The notes beneath the pieces are model-generated. The model was not told the origin of the DNA. It made no database searches and worked only from the letters and a program-made list of their open reading frames with translations. A stretch of 47,710 nucleotides of DNA, from the NCBI GenBank assembly GCA_002410555.1, contig DHSR01000038.1:1-47710 (forward strand), read 5' to 3'. The stretch's first letter is position 1. Every line of letters starts with the position of its first letter. This DNA comes from Bacteroidales bacterium UBA5281. GTDB lineage: Bacteria > Bacteroidota > Bacteroidia > Bacteroidales > Lentimicrobiaceae. The position numbers were made by a program, and so were the translations under genes. Of the stretch, positions 27,247 through 35,028 are shown one piece after another.

Positions 27247-27813
27247 TCAGGGTGCTTCATGTAATTGCAAACGCCACCTGAAATTATTCATGCCCCAACA
27301 ATCTTCACAATGAAAAACGCAAACAGCTTCTGACATTAAGGCATTATTAATCCGGAATACCATTGGGCATTCCGTTGGGTTCAGAACGAGGTATGGTCCC
27401 TGGTCTGTTTGCTCCCAATAATAATCAGCCCATTTCCATACTGTTTGTTCTCCTTCAATCGCGAATAAGATAGAAACCTCAAGAAATTGATTTGCATCCC
27501 TTTGGGTCCACATGGGTGTTATCTCCGAAATATTGATTACCCCTTTTTCTCTGATTTTGATGCGTTCACCCTGAATAAATTTGTCAGATTCCCCTTCAAA
27601 TGCATGGGGTAGTGACTTGGAAATGAAGACCTGACCAGAAGCAGTTATCTCAACAGGAAGCGATAATGTTGAGGTAAATGCAGGAAAGGTGCGGGTGTAA
27701 TCGAGGGTCAATGTACCTGTGTAGTCGTGGCCGGGTTTTATGTCATCCTCCTTCTTATCGCAGGCAACCAACAAAGAAAGAAGCATTGACACCAGCAAGA
27801 TACGTGTTGCCAT
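27247..27813 (-). CDS. Lipoprotein of unknown function
   Basis: A 188-residue predicted lipoprotein. The signal MATRILLVSMLLSLLVAC places the lipid-bearing Cys at 18, followed by KKEDD, an acidic start as in Bacteroidota surface lipoproteins. The rest is beta-rich (YTGTLTLDYTRTFPAF, then LPVEITASG) with aromatic stretches (TVWKWADYYWEQ) and a C-terminal cysteine trio in CVFHCEDCWGMNN. I recognise no family. It is divergent from the CotH gene and has a good promoter of its own. Confidence 0.75.
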   Translation of the reverse strand: MATRILLVSMLLSLLVACDKKEDDIKPGHDYTGTLTLDYTRTFPAFTSTLSLPVEITASGQVFISKSLPHAFEGESDKFIQGERIKIREKGVINISEITPMWTQRDANQFLEVSILFAIEGEQTVWKWADYYWEQTDQGPYLVLNPTECPMVFRINNALMSEAVCVFHCEDCWGMNNFRWRLQLHEAP

Positions 27814-27841
27814 GATGCCATATTGTTAAATGAAGAATGCC

Positions 27842-27872
27842 TAAAGATACGAATTTTATAAGACAAAGTCAA
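27842..27872 (-). promoter_or_regulatory. Promoter of the lipoprotein gene
   Basis: On the minus strand TTG, a 20-nt spacer, then TATCTTTA (last base differs from the consensus G). It ends 28 nt before the ATG. Confidence 0.5.
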
Positions 27873-27942
27873 GCTTTATTCATATATTTCTACCTTTCAG
27901 GCAACATTCTGTCAAATCTTAAAAACAATCTTTGCTTTCGCT

Positions 27943-27950
27943 TATCTTTG
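27943..27950 (+). promoter_or_regulatory. −7 box of the CotH gene
   Basis: TATCTTTG at 27943-27950, 83 nt before the start codon of the CotH gene. No convincing −33 element. Confidence 0.45.
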
Positions 27951-28033
27951 TAGCTGGGAATGAGCGGAATGCCTTATTTGGTAAATTAAAATCTGAATGA
28001 TCCAAGGCCCACTAACTATAAATAAAGTCATCT

Positions 28034-29653
28034 ATGAAAAGTTGCTTCCCTGTTATTTTGCTGATTATCTTCAATTTATCCCTTAACGCACAGGTCTTTA
28101 CGTCCTCCGATCTTCCCATAATAATCATAGATACTTATGGACATGAGATACCAGATGATCCAAAAATTAATGCAGGCATGAAGATCATTGACAATGCACC
28201 GGGAGAACGCAATAGCCTCACCGATGCTCCAGTTTTTGACGGTCCCATAGGTATTGAAATAAGGGGTTCCAGCTCGCAATTATTTCCTAAAAAAAGCTAT
28301 GGCCTCGAGACCTGGGATGCAGAAAGTAATGACATTGATGTTTCATTGTTAGGTATGCCGGCAGAAAGTGACTGGATACTAAATGCCAATTATACCGATA
28401 AGACCCTTTGCCGCAATGCTTTGGCTTACCAGGTATCCCAAAATATGGGCCATTATGCAACCCGGTACAAGTTTGTAGAAGTAATGATTAATGAAGACTA
28501 TAAAGGCATTTATCTTTTTTCGGAGAAAATAAAACGCAACGCAAACCGGGTAGATGTTGCAAAACTCAAAGGCGATCAGAATACCGGGGATCCGCTTACC
28601 GGAGGATATATCTTTAAAATTGATAAAACTACCGGCAGCGGAGGAGATGGCTGGACTTCGGACTTCCCTCCTGCTGCACATTCATCGGGTCAAACCATAT
28701 TTTTTCAGTACGAGTATCCGAAATCTGAGAATATTACCAATGAGCAAAAACAATACATCCGCAATTATGTAAATGATTTTGAAACAGCCCTTGCGGGCCC
28801 TGACTTTGCCGACCCTGAAAACGGTTTCAGAAAATACATCATTGAGGACACATTTATAGATTATTTTCTGGTAAATGAGGTCAGCAAGAATGTAGATGGA
28901 TATCGTTTGAGTACATTTCTGCACAAGCAGCGCGAAAGTATAGGCAGAAAGCTGCGTATTGGCCCGGTATGGGACTATGACATCGCCTGGCACAATGCCA
29001 ATTATTGCGCAGGCGATGAACTTGAAGGCTGGGCTTATCAGTTTCCATGCGAAGATGACTTATGGCAGGTGCCGTTTTGGTGGGAGCGATTGCTTCAGGA
29101 CACGACTTTTGCCAATAAACTCAAATGCCGTTGGACCGCTCTGCGTGGCAATATATTGAGCGATAACTGGTTTGATGAATATTTCGACAGTGTAGCCCTT
29201 CTGCTGGATGAATCCCAGGAGCGTAACTTCATACGTTGGCCAATTCCTGGCCAGTATGTATGGCCAAATCCCTGGCCGTATCCTGCCACCTATGCCGAAG
29301 AAATGTATTCGCTTAAAGCATGGATACATTTCCGCCTGGCCTGGATGGATGCAAACCTGCCAGGCAATTGCTATAATCTGGGGTTGAAGCCCGAAGCCAG
29401 CAGAGCTGTCATTCAAATTTATCCCAATCCGGCCAATGACTTAATTTACATCTCTACAGCAGGCAGAGGAGATAAGGTAATCATTGCAATAAGCGATTTA
29501 TCCGGAAGGATGCGGTCAATCCGGCAATTTAAAAGGATTAAACCCGGTATTTTTATATTGAAAAAAGATATTTCTGATTTACCCGGAGGACTTTGGTTAA
29601 TAAAAATAACGGATGGAAATCAAACATTTACGCAAAAATTTATAAAACAGTAA
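28034..29653 (+). CDS. Secreted CotH kinase family protein with T9SS sorting domain
   Basis: A 539-residue exported protein. Signal peptide MKSCFPVILLIIFNLSLNAQ, then a CotH domain: IEIRGSSSQLFPKKSYGLE, a Gly-Met-Pro-x-x-x-Asp-Trp segment, YKGIYLFSEKIKRN with the conserved Glu, and the catalytic-type GPVWDYDIAWHN near residue 310. CotH proteins of spores and symbionts are atypical kinases that phosphorylate proteins. Residues from about 455 form a type A sorting domain (IYPNPANDLIYIS, DLSGRMR, LPGGLWLIKI, TFTQKFIK), which sends the protein through the type IX system to the cell surface. The target is unknown. It is a single gene. Confidence 0.88.
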   Translation: MKSCFPVILLIIFNLSLNAQVFTSSDLPIIIIDTYGHEIPDDPKINAGMKIIDNAPGERNSLTDAPVFDGPIGIEIRGSSSQLFPKKSYGLETWDAESNDIDVSLLGMPAESDWILNANYTDKTLCRNALAYQVSQNMGHYATRYKFVEVMINEDYKGIYLFSEKIKRNANRVDVAKLKGDQNTGDPLTGGYIFKIDKTTGSGGDGWTSDFPPAAHSSGQTIFFQYEYPKSENITNEQKQYIRNYVNDFETALAGPDFADPENGFRKYIIEDTFIDYFLVNEVSKNVDGYRLSTFLHKQRESIGRKLRIGPVWDYDIAWHNANYCAGDELEGWAYQFPCEDDLWQVPFWWERLLQDTTFANKLKCRWTALRGNILSDNWFDEYFDSVALLLDESQERNFIRWPIPGQYVWPNPWPYPATYAEEMYSLKAWIHFRLAWMDANLPGNCYNLGLKPEASRAVIQIYPNPANDLIYISTAGRGDKVIIAISDLSGRMRSIRQFKRIKPGIFILKKDISDLPGGLWLIKITDGNQTFTQKFIKQ

Positions 29654-29727
29654 AGGAAGGATAAGCAGAATTCGCTTCAAAACTCCTATTCGCCTAACAT
29701 TTCGGTGTTTACATCACAATAGTGACG

Positions 29728-29816
29728 TATATCATCGCTTCTCTCTGAATGACAACCCCACTCCTTCTTATCACTAAAAACTCTATGGTTATCATTCAGA
29801 ATAAAATATATCATCG
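29728..29816. repeat. Composite intergenic repeat: 10-bp direct repeats around an inverted repeat
   Basis: TATATCATCG occurs exactly at 29728-29737 and 29807-29816. Between them, TCTGAATGACAACC (29744-29757) and GGTTATCATTCAGA (29787-29800) are inverted copies with one mismatch. The left half, CGCTTCTCTCTGAATGACA, resembles the widespread intergenic element often mistranslated as CHSERSEES-type peptides. It could be a small non-autonomous element or a folded RNA between two converging genes. Confidence 0.55.
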
Positions 29817-29901
29817 TACCATGCTGATATCCAATGATATACGGTTTTTTCAGCAGGCCCTGTATAACTGAAATATGTGTCGGTGTATAAACAAAGTCGC
29901 T

Positions 29902-30621
29902 TTAAAAGGGGGTAATCGAAGGTTCGTTGAATTCAATCAGGGTGATATAGCTTTTTTGTTGCAATTCATCAAAACACTTAACCCACTCTTCCCAGGGATC
30001 AAGGTTCTGATTGTTTAACCCGTAGGAATGGGTAACACCTGTCCCACCAGAATTCAAAGAAACAAAGATGGGTTCGGAAGCCATTTTTATTTTCAGGGCA
30101 GTCATTTGTAATGTGGCGGTAAGTTCATCGGTTTGCATTCCATCCGGCGCAATGGTTTGCGGATACATTCTTGTTGACAGGTGTCTGTATTTTCTGACAA
30201 GCCGGTTGTAATCAGATATTTTATGTGACTTTTCATCTACGCACTTTTTCAGTCCTTCAAAAGGGAGGGAAAGCAATTCAGGCGTGTTTTCATGAAACCA
30301 GGCAAAAGCAGCTTCCTCATCAATGGTTAGCACCTGTATCCAGTCGGCCAGTCCGGAACCAGGCTGGCAACTTTGAGTGTTAAAACAAAGCCGGTAACCT
30401 GAAAAATATCCGTCCTGAATGGAAATTATGGTGTCAGGATCAAACTTAGCCGCAAAGTACTCCATAAGCGTTGCTGCATCAGCATTTGAAAGGTACATTT
30501 CACCCTCACCATCCAACGAAATGGAAACGGCGTCAGGATAAGGATTAATCTCAATGCGCTGAGGGTAAACGGTTGATATACTACATATAAGAGCTACTAG
30601 TAAAAGGAAATGTTTTTTCAT
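29902..30621 (-). CDS. Secreted protein of unknown function
   Basis: A 239-residue protein with a signal peptide (MKKHFLLLVALICSISTVYPQ) and no recognised domain. The mature part has a beta-type start (RIEINPYPDAVSISLDGEG), a glycine/aromatic middle and VSLNSGGTGVTHSYGL near the end. The frame is open for 22 more codons upstream, but the signal peptide fixes the start at 30621. After the TAA stop the same frame runs on for nearly 70 codons into the composite repeat before the next stop; this is probably chance. It converges on the CotH gene and diverges from aspS. Confidence 0.6.
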   Translation of the reverse strand: MKKHFLLLVALICSISTVYPQRIEINPYPDAVSISLDGEGEMYLSNADAATLMEYFAAKFDPDTIISIQDGYFSGYRLCFNTQSCQPGSGLADWIQVLTIDEEAAFAWFHENTPELLSLPFEGLKKCVDEKSHKISDYNRLVRKYRHLSTRMYPQTIAPDGMQTDELTATLQMTALKIKMASEPIFVSLNSGGTGVTHSYGLNNQNLDPWEEWVKCFDELQQKSYITLIEFNEPSITPF

Positions 30622-30811
30622 TTTTTCTGTTTTTTTACACCATATAGCTGGAATCAATTGCCACCAATCGTAGCACTTTAAATTCATCTTTCTTTTGTGT
30701 TTATCTTGTTTTATTTAAAAAGTAACTTTATTAACAGAAAAAACATCGTCTGTCCAGGGTGGGTTGTGCTCCGCAAAATTGTTTAATTTCGCACATCAAA
30801 ATCTGTATATT

Positions 30812-32578
30812 ATGTTACGTACACACAACTGTGGGGAATTGAATTTATCGAATACGGGCCAGACTGTTACACTCAGCGGCTGGGTGCAACGTTCACGCGA
30901 TCTTGGCGGGATGACTTTTATCGATTTAAGAGACAGGTATGGAATTACACAATTGGTTTTTAATATGGAAACCAATGCATTTCTTTGTGAAGAAGCTCGC
31001 AAACTGGGGCGCGAATTTGTAATATCTGCCACCGGACAAGTAGCTGAGCGCAGCAATAAAAATCCGAAAATCCCCACAGGAGATATCGAAATTATCGTAA
31101 ATAAACTTGACATCCTGAATAGCTCAAAACATCCTCCCTTTACCATCGAAGACAACACCGATGGCGGTGATGAACTGCGCATGAAATACCGTTACCTTGA
31201 TCTGAGGCGCAATCCGGTAAGAGATAATTTGTTGCTGCGCCACCGAATGGCCATAGAAACCCGGAATTATTTGAATAATATCGGATTTATCGAAATAGAA
31301 ACACCGGTGCTGATAAAATCAACACCCGAAGGTGCCCGCGATTTTGTAGTGCCTTCGCGCATGAATGAAGGTCAGTTTTACGCGCTGCCTCAATCTCCGC
31401 AAACATTTAAGCAACTTTTGATGGTGGGCGGCATTGACAAATATTTTCAGATTGTAAAATGCTTTCGCGATGAAGATTTACGTGCCGACCGTCAGCCAGA
31501 GTTTACGCAGATTGACTGCGAAATGTCATTTGTAACTCAGGATGATATTCTAAAAACCTTCGAAGGACTGATTAAACACCTGTTTATCAAAGTAAAAGAG
31601 GTAGAAATTACCAGCCTGCCACAAATGTCTTTTGCCGAGGCCATGAAAAATTATGGCAACGACAAACCTGATATCCGGTTTGAGATGACTTTTGTGGAAT
31701 TGACCGATTTGGTGAAAGGTCATGATTTCCGCGTGTTTGACGATGCTGAACTGGTAGTGGGTATCAATGCCCGGGGAAGTGCCGGATATACCCGCAAACA
31801 ACTGGATGCGCTTACCGATTTCGTGAAACGGCCCCAGGTGGGCGCCACCGGCATGATCTATCTGAGATATAACGAAGATGGTAGCCTTAAATCGTCGGTA
31901 GATAAATTTTACAATGAAGAAGAATTAAAAAAGTGGGCTGCTGCTTTTGATGCCCGACCCGGCGATTTAATGCTGATACTGGCAGGAAATACAAACAAGA
32001 CCCGTAAGGCTTTGTCAGAACTCAGGCTTGAAATGGGAAACCAGCTTGGATTGCGAAATCCTGATGTGTTTGCTCCGCTGTGGGTTGTTGACTTTCCTTT
32101 ACTTGAATGGGACGATGAAACCCAGCGCTATTATGCCATGCACCATCCCTTTACTTCGCCCAAGCCCGAAGATATCGCCTTGCTTGACAGTGACCCGGGA
32201 AAAGTACGTGCCAATGCCTATGACCTGGTTATCAATGGAGTAGAAATTGGCGGCGGCTCCATACGTATTTATAACCGCGATTTGCAGAAGAAAATGTTTA
32301 CCATTCTTGGCTTTAGTGATGAAGATGCCCAGGCCCAGTTTGGCTTTTTGATGAATGCCTTTGAGTATGGTGCACCACCTCATGGAGGCATCGCTTTTGG
32401 TTTCGACCGCATGTGTTCGCTGTTTGGCGGGTCTGAAAGCATCCGCGATTACATTGCTTTCCCCAAAAACAATGCCGGACGCGATGTAATGATTGATTCA
32501 CCAGCACCCATCAAGCAGGAACAACTGGATGAACTTCACCTGAAAGTGACACTGACTGAAAAAAAACAGAGTAATTAA
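30812..32578 (+). CDS. aspS: Aspartyl-tRNA synthetase
   Basis: A 588-residue class II synthetase of the bacterial type. The N-terminal OB-fold anticodon domain shows LSGWVQRSRDLGGMTFIDLR; motif 1 is around FIEIETPVLIKSTPEGARDF; motif 2 is FRDEDLRADRQPEFTQID; a GAD-type insertion follows; motif 3 is GIAFGFDRMCSLFGGSESIRD. Length is typical. The start 30812 (MLRTHNCGELN) matches the family; an upstream in-frame ATG at 30764 adds only non-family residues. It charges tRNA-Asp and, where GatCAB acts, may also charge tRNA-Asn; this cannot be read here. Confidence 0.96.
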   Translation: MLRTHNCGELNLSNTGQTVTLSGWVQRSRDLGGMTFIDLRDRYGITQLVFNMETNAFLCEEARKLGREFVISATGQVAERSNKNPKIPTGDIEIIVNKLDILNSSKHPPFTIEDNTDGGDELRMKYRYLDLRRNPVRDNLLLRHRMAIETRNYLNNIGFIEIETPVLIKSTPEGARDFVVPSRMNEGQFYALPQSPQTFKQLLMVGGIDKYFQIVKCFRDEDLRADRQPEFTQIDCEMSFVTQDDILKTFEGLIKHLFIKVKEVEITSLPQMSFAEAMKNYGNDKPDIRFEMTFVELTDLVKGHDFRVFDDAELVVGINARGSAGYTRKQLDALTDFVKRPQVGATGMIYLRYNEDGSLKSSVDKFYNEEELKKWAAAFDARPGDLMLILAGNTNKTRKALSELRLEMGNQLGLRNPDVFAPLWVVDFPLLEWDDETQRYYAMHHPFTSPKPEDIALLDSDPGKVRANAYDLVINGVEIGGGSIRIYNRDLQKKMFTILGFSDEDAQAQFGFLMNAFEYGAPPHGGIAFGFDRMCSLFGGSESIRDYIAFPKNNAGRDVMIDSPAPIKQEQLDELHLKVTLTEKKQSN

Positions 32579-32630
32579 GCATTTTGTCATTGTTAAGCAT
32601 AAAAACCACTAACTTAAGACCTACCGGGCA

Positions 32631-32969
32631 ATGAAACCTGTAAAATCCTTTATCCCCGCTTCACGCTGGTTGTTGCGTATCAGTCTCTTGGCTTATCTGC
32701 TGTTGCAACATGGTAACACCCTGCTTGCATTGCAATACCAGACTCAACCTTTCTATATCGCCCTGGCTTTTATCCTTTTTGGCATCTTACTTTTTGCCGG
32801 TGGGTTTACTTCAAAGCCGTCACTAACCGTAGTTTCTGCGCTATTACTTTCTGTGTTGTTTATCTATTATCTATATCTTGGCTTTGTGCCAAAGGTTACC
32901 TTACCACAAGTACTCAATTTGCTGTTATTGGCTGTGTGTCTGAACTTTATGGCATCGGGAAACAAATGA
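32631..32969 (+). CDS. Small integral membrane protein, DoxX-like
   Basis: A 112-residue protein with four hydrophobic segments (about 13-30, 41-58, 65-82 and 90-107) and a basic N-terminus and C-terminus. The WLLRISLLAYLLLQHGNTLLAL start and the loop GFTSKPSLTVV are reminiscent of DoxX/DUF-type four-helix membrane proteins but no diagnostic motif is seen. It follows aspS after 52 nt in the same direction and may be co-transcribed. Function unknown. Confidence 0.65.
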   Translation: MKPVKSFIPASRWLLRISLLAYLLLQHGNTLLALQYQTQPFYIALAFILFGILLFAGGFTSKPSLTVVSALLLSVLFIYYLYLGFVPKVTLPQVLNLLLLAVCLNFMASGNK

Positions 32970-33117
32970 AAACAGCGTATAATTGATTGTTACCCGGATA
33001 TTAAATTGCCTACCTCTAAACGACTGGGCTGAATCATGGATTACAAGTCCAATCTTGTTGCCATAAATAAGGCCGATAAAATTGCACTTCTTTTATTCAG
33101 CTTTTGTTAATTTCCTT

Positions 33118-33125
33118 TATCTTTG
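33118..33125 (+). promoter_or_regulatory. −7 box of mgtE copy 1
   Basis: TATCTTTG followed by C at 33118-33125. It is 118 nt before the mgtE start but only 20 nt before the ATG of the leader ORF. No clear −33 element. Confidence 0.55.
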
Positions 33126-33145
33126 CGCCTTCAAAAATTAAGATC

Positions 33146-33187
33146 ATGAAAGACGACCCCTATTCGTGTGAATTGTTAAATGAGTGA
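33146..33187 (+). CDS. Possible 13-residue leader peptide of mgtE copy 1
   Basis: An ATG at normal promoter distance opens a short ORF, MKDDPYSCELLNE, ending TGA at 33185-33187. The Asp-Asp-Pro run at codons 3-5 is notable in front of a Mg2+ channel, because acidic/proline runs at the N-terminus of the E. coli MgtL leader destabilise ribosomes when Mg2+ is low. The frame differs from mgtE. A second tiny ORF (33193-33231) ends inside the mgtE Shine-Dalgarno sequence. Existence and function are inference. Confidence 0.45.
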   Translation: MKDDPYSCELLNE

Positions 33188-33229
33188 TTTGCATGGGGTG
33201 TATGTTGCGTCCCTGCAGGTTACTAATGT

Positions 33230-33236
33230 AAGGAGG
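33230..33236 (+). promoter_or_regulatory. Unusually strong ribosome binding site of mgtE copy 1
   Basis: AAGGAGG, 7 nt before the mgtE ATG at 33244. Bacteroidota genes mostly lack such sites and the other starts examined here do too. It suggests that translation of this mRNA is handled specially, for example re-initiation after the leader ORFs or masking of the site. Confidence 0.55.
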
Positions 33237-33243
33237 CAAAGCA

Positions 33244-34587
33244 ATGGTTGAGGCCAACATAGATTTTGAAGAATTAATTGAGCAAAGAAACTGGAGTGCG
33301 CTCAGACGTGAAATCAAAGTACTTAAATCACATGACATTGCGGAAATAATTGAGGAATTATCTGATGATAATGACATCATTCTTTTCCGGTTACTTCCCC
33401 GCGAAGAAGCAAAAAACACCTTTCAATACCTGAGTTTTGAGAAGCAGGAACAAATAATTGAAGGATTGGCTAAAAATGCCAACCGGGTTTCTTCGCTGCT
33501 TAACGATCTTGATCCCGACGACCGTACCGCCTTTTTTGAAGAGCTTCCGGGAAAGATTACCAAGCGCCTGCTTCAACTCCTCTCACCTGAAGAACGCAGC
33601 ATAGCCACTAAACTGCTGGGCTATCCTGAAAACAGTATAGGGAGGTTGATGACGCCGGAATTTGTAGCCGTTAAACCCGAATACACTGTTGCAGAAGCCC
33701 TGGAACATATCCGGGAATATGGACGGGACTCAGAAACCCTTAACCTCATTTATGTGGTTGATGAGCATTGGAAATTGATTGATGATATCCGAATCCGCGA
33801 AATCATTCTTGCCCGTCCTGATCAATTGATTAAGGATCTGATGGATGAACATTTTGTATCCTTAAACGCACATGACGACCAGGAAGTTGCCATCCGGGTA
33901 TTTCAGGATCAGGACAGGATTGCTTTACCGGTAATTGATTCCGAAGGATTACTCATCGGCATAGTAACCGTTGATGACGTTATGGACGTGGTGGAAGAAG
34001 AGACCACCGAAGACTTTCATAAATTCGGTTCCGTTCAGGGTGCCATCATTAATCCGTTGAAAGCGGGAATAGGCTTCCTTTATAAGAAACGAATAGTATG
34101 GCTTTTTGCATTGGTTTTTATGAATGTGTTCTCGGGAGCAGCCCTGGCCAGTTTCGAGAATGTAATTAAATCCGCAGTAGCACTTATTTTCTTCTTACCC
34201 TTACTTATCGGAAGTGGTGGAAATGCAGGTGCACAATCAGCAACCCTGATGATTCGTTCGCTCGCCACCGGTGATGTGGAAATGAGAGACTGGTTCAGAT
34301 TGATTGGTAAGGAATTATTGGTGTCGTTACTGCTTGGCCTTACTATGGCAGTTGGCGTTAGTCTCATTGCCAGCCTGCGGGCACCTGAAATTATATTTAT
34401 TGTAGCTTCAACCATGGTGCTTACGGTTATTGCAGGCAGTATGGTGGGACTTCTGCTCCCATTTATTTTCACCAGAATAAAAATTGACCCTGCCTCAGCC
34501 AGTGCTCCATTGGTTACTTCTATTGCCGATATTACCGGTGTTGTTATTTATTTTTCCATTGCTTCGTGGTATTTTGGTATTACTTAA
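33244..34587 (+). CDS. mgtE: Magnesium channel MgtE, copy 1
   Basis: A 447-residue Mg2+-gated Mg2+ channel. The N domain (about 1-130) has the family-typical LNDLDPDDRTAFFEELPGK; a CBS pair follows (about 131-255: GRLMTPEFVAVKPEYTV, then IDSEGLLIGIVTVDDVMDVV with EEETTEDFHKFG); the membrane part has about five segments including LIGSGGNAGAQSATLMIRSL and, in the last helices, SAPLVTSIADITGVVIYFS with the pore Asp. The acidic CBS and N domains sense internal Mg2+. Upstream leader and strong ribosome site suggest translational control. The next gene is a full-length paralogue. Confidence 0.95.
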   Translation: MVEANIDFEELIEQRNWSALRREIKVLKSHDIAEIIEELSDDNDIILFRLLPREEAKNTFQYLSFEKQEQIIEGLAKNANRVSSLLNDLDPDDRTAFFEELPGKITKRLLQLLSPEERSIATKLLGYPENSIGRLMTPEFVAVKPEYTVAEALEHIREYGRDSETLNLIYVVDEHWKLIDDIRIREIILARPDQLIKDLMDEHFVSLNAHDDQEVAIRVFQDQDRIALPVIDSEGLLIGIVTVDDVMDVVEEETTEDFHKFGSVQGAIINPLKAGIGFLYKKRIVWLFALVFMNVFSGAALASFENVIKSAVALIFFLPLLIGSGGNAGAQSATLMIRSLATGDVEMRDWFRLIGKELLVSLLLGLTMAVGVSLIASLRAPEIIFIVASTMVLTVIAGSMVGLLLPFIFTRIKIDPASASAPLVTSIADITGVVIYFSIASWYFGIT

Positions 34588-34755
34588 AACGTTCGGGATT
34601 ATAGTTTTACAGGTGTAATTAGTAGTTTGTGGGCCTGATCCGCTGCATAAATCACCGGTAATAATATAGATTCAGACCATTGTTATGTGACTGTATATTA
34701 ATGTCTTTATACTAATTTTCCGACTACATCAAAAAATAAGCATATAAAAGAAGCA

Positions 34756-34787
34756 TTTGTCCGTACAAACTATTATCATTAAATTTG
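34756..34787 (+). promoter_or_regulatory. Promoter of mgtE copy 2
   Basis: TTTG at 34756-34759, a 20-nt spacer, TAAATTTG at 34780-34787: one of the best consensus matches in the window. It implies a 5' leader of about 235 nt. Confidence 0.7.
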
Positions 34788-34852
34788 GTTTTTTCTAAAA
34801 GCGAATTGTTTATATAGCACTTACTTTTATTTTTGATTGTTATAACGATCTC

Positions 34853-34875
34853 TTTCTGGAAAAGTGTTCCGGAAA
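34853..34875 (+). promoter_or_regulatory. Hairpin in the mgtE copy 2 leader
   Basis: Nine base pairs (34853-34861 with 34867-34875, one T-G wobble) around a 5-nt loop. There is no T-run after it, so it is not a plain terminator. It may be part of a regulatory leader RNA. Confidence 0.4.
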
Positions 34876-35028
34876 AATCATAAAACGTTTTTAAATTATA
34901 ACAACCAATTTATTACAAATCAGCTTGATAAATGATATTTGAAATGCATCAGAAATCAACGGATACCAATACCTCTGACTAAAATAACTTTAATCCGACG
35001 GAACAATTCAACTTAAATTAAGCACACA

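Larger units (their letters stand above)
34588..35028. other. Intergenic stretch with the mgtE copy 2 promoter and leader
   Basis: About 440 AT-rich bases between the two mgtE genes. The second half is the predicted transcribed leader of the second copy and contains a strong hairpin. The first part (34588-34750) shows nothing recognisable. A 12-codon ORF at 34944-34982 (MHQKSTDTNTSD) is noted but lacks support. Confidence 0.5.

Noticed and set aside
29694..29904. Read-through or nonsense mutation extending the secreted unknown by about 70 codons
   Set aside because: The extension runs into a CHSERSEES-like intergenic repeat, so the open frame is more likely chance.
33126..33243. Known Mg2+ riboswitch (M-box) in the mgtE copy 1 leader
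   Set aside because: The leader is only about 110 nt and I cannot find the M-box arrangement of helices.
34944..34982. 12-codon leader ORF of mgtE copy 2
   Set aside because: Far from the promoter box and without an acidic/proline run, so no support beyond chance.
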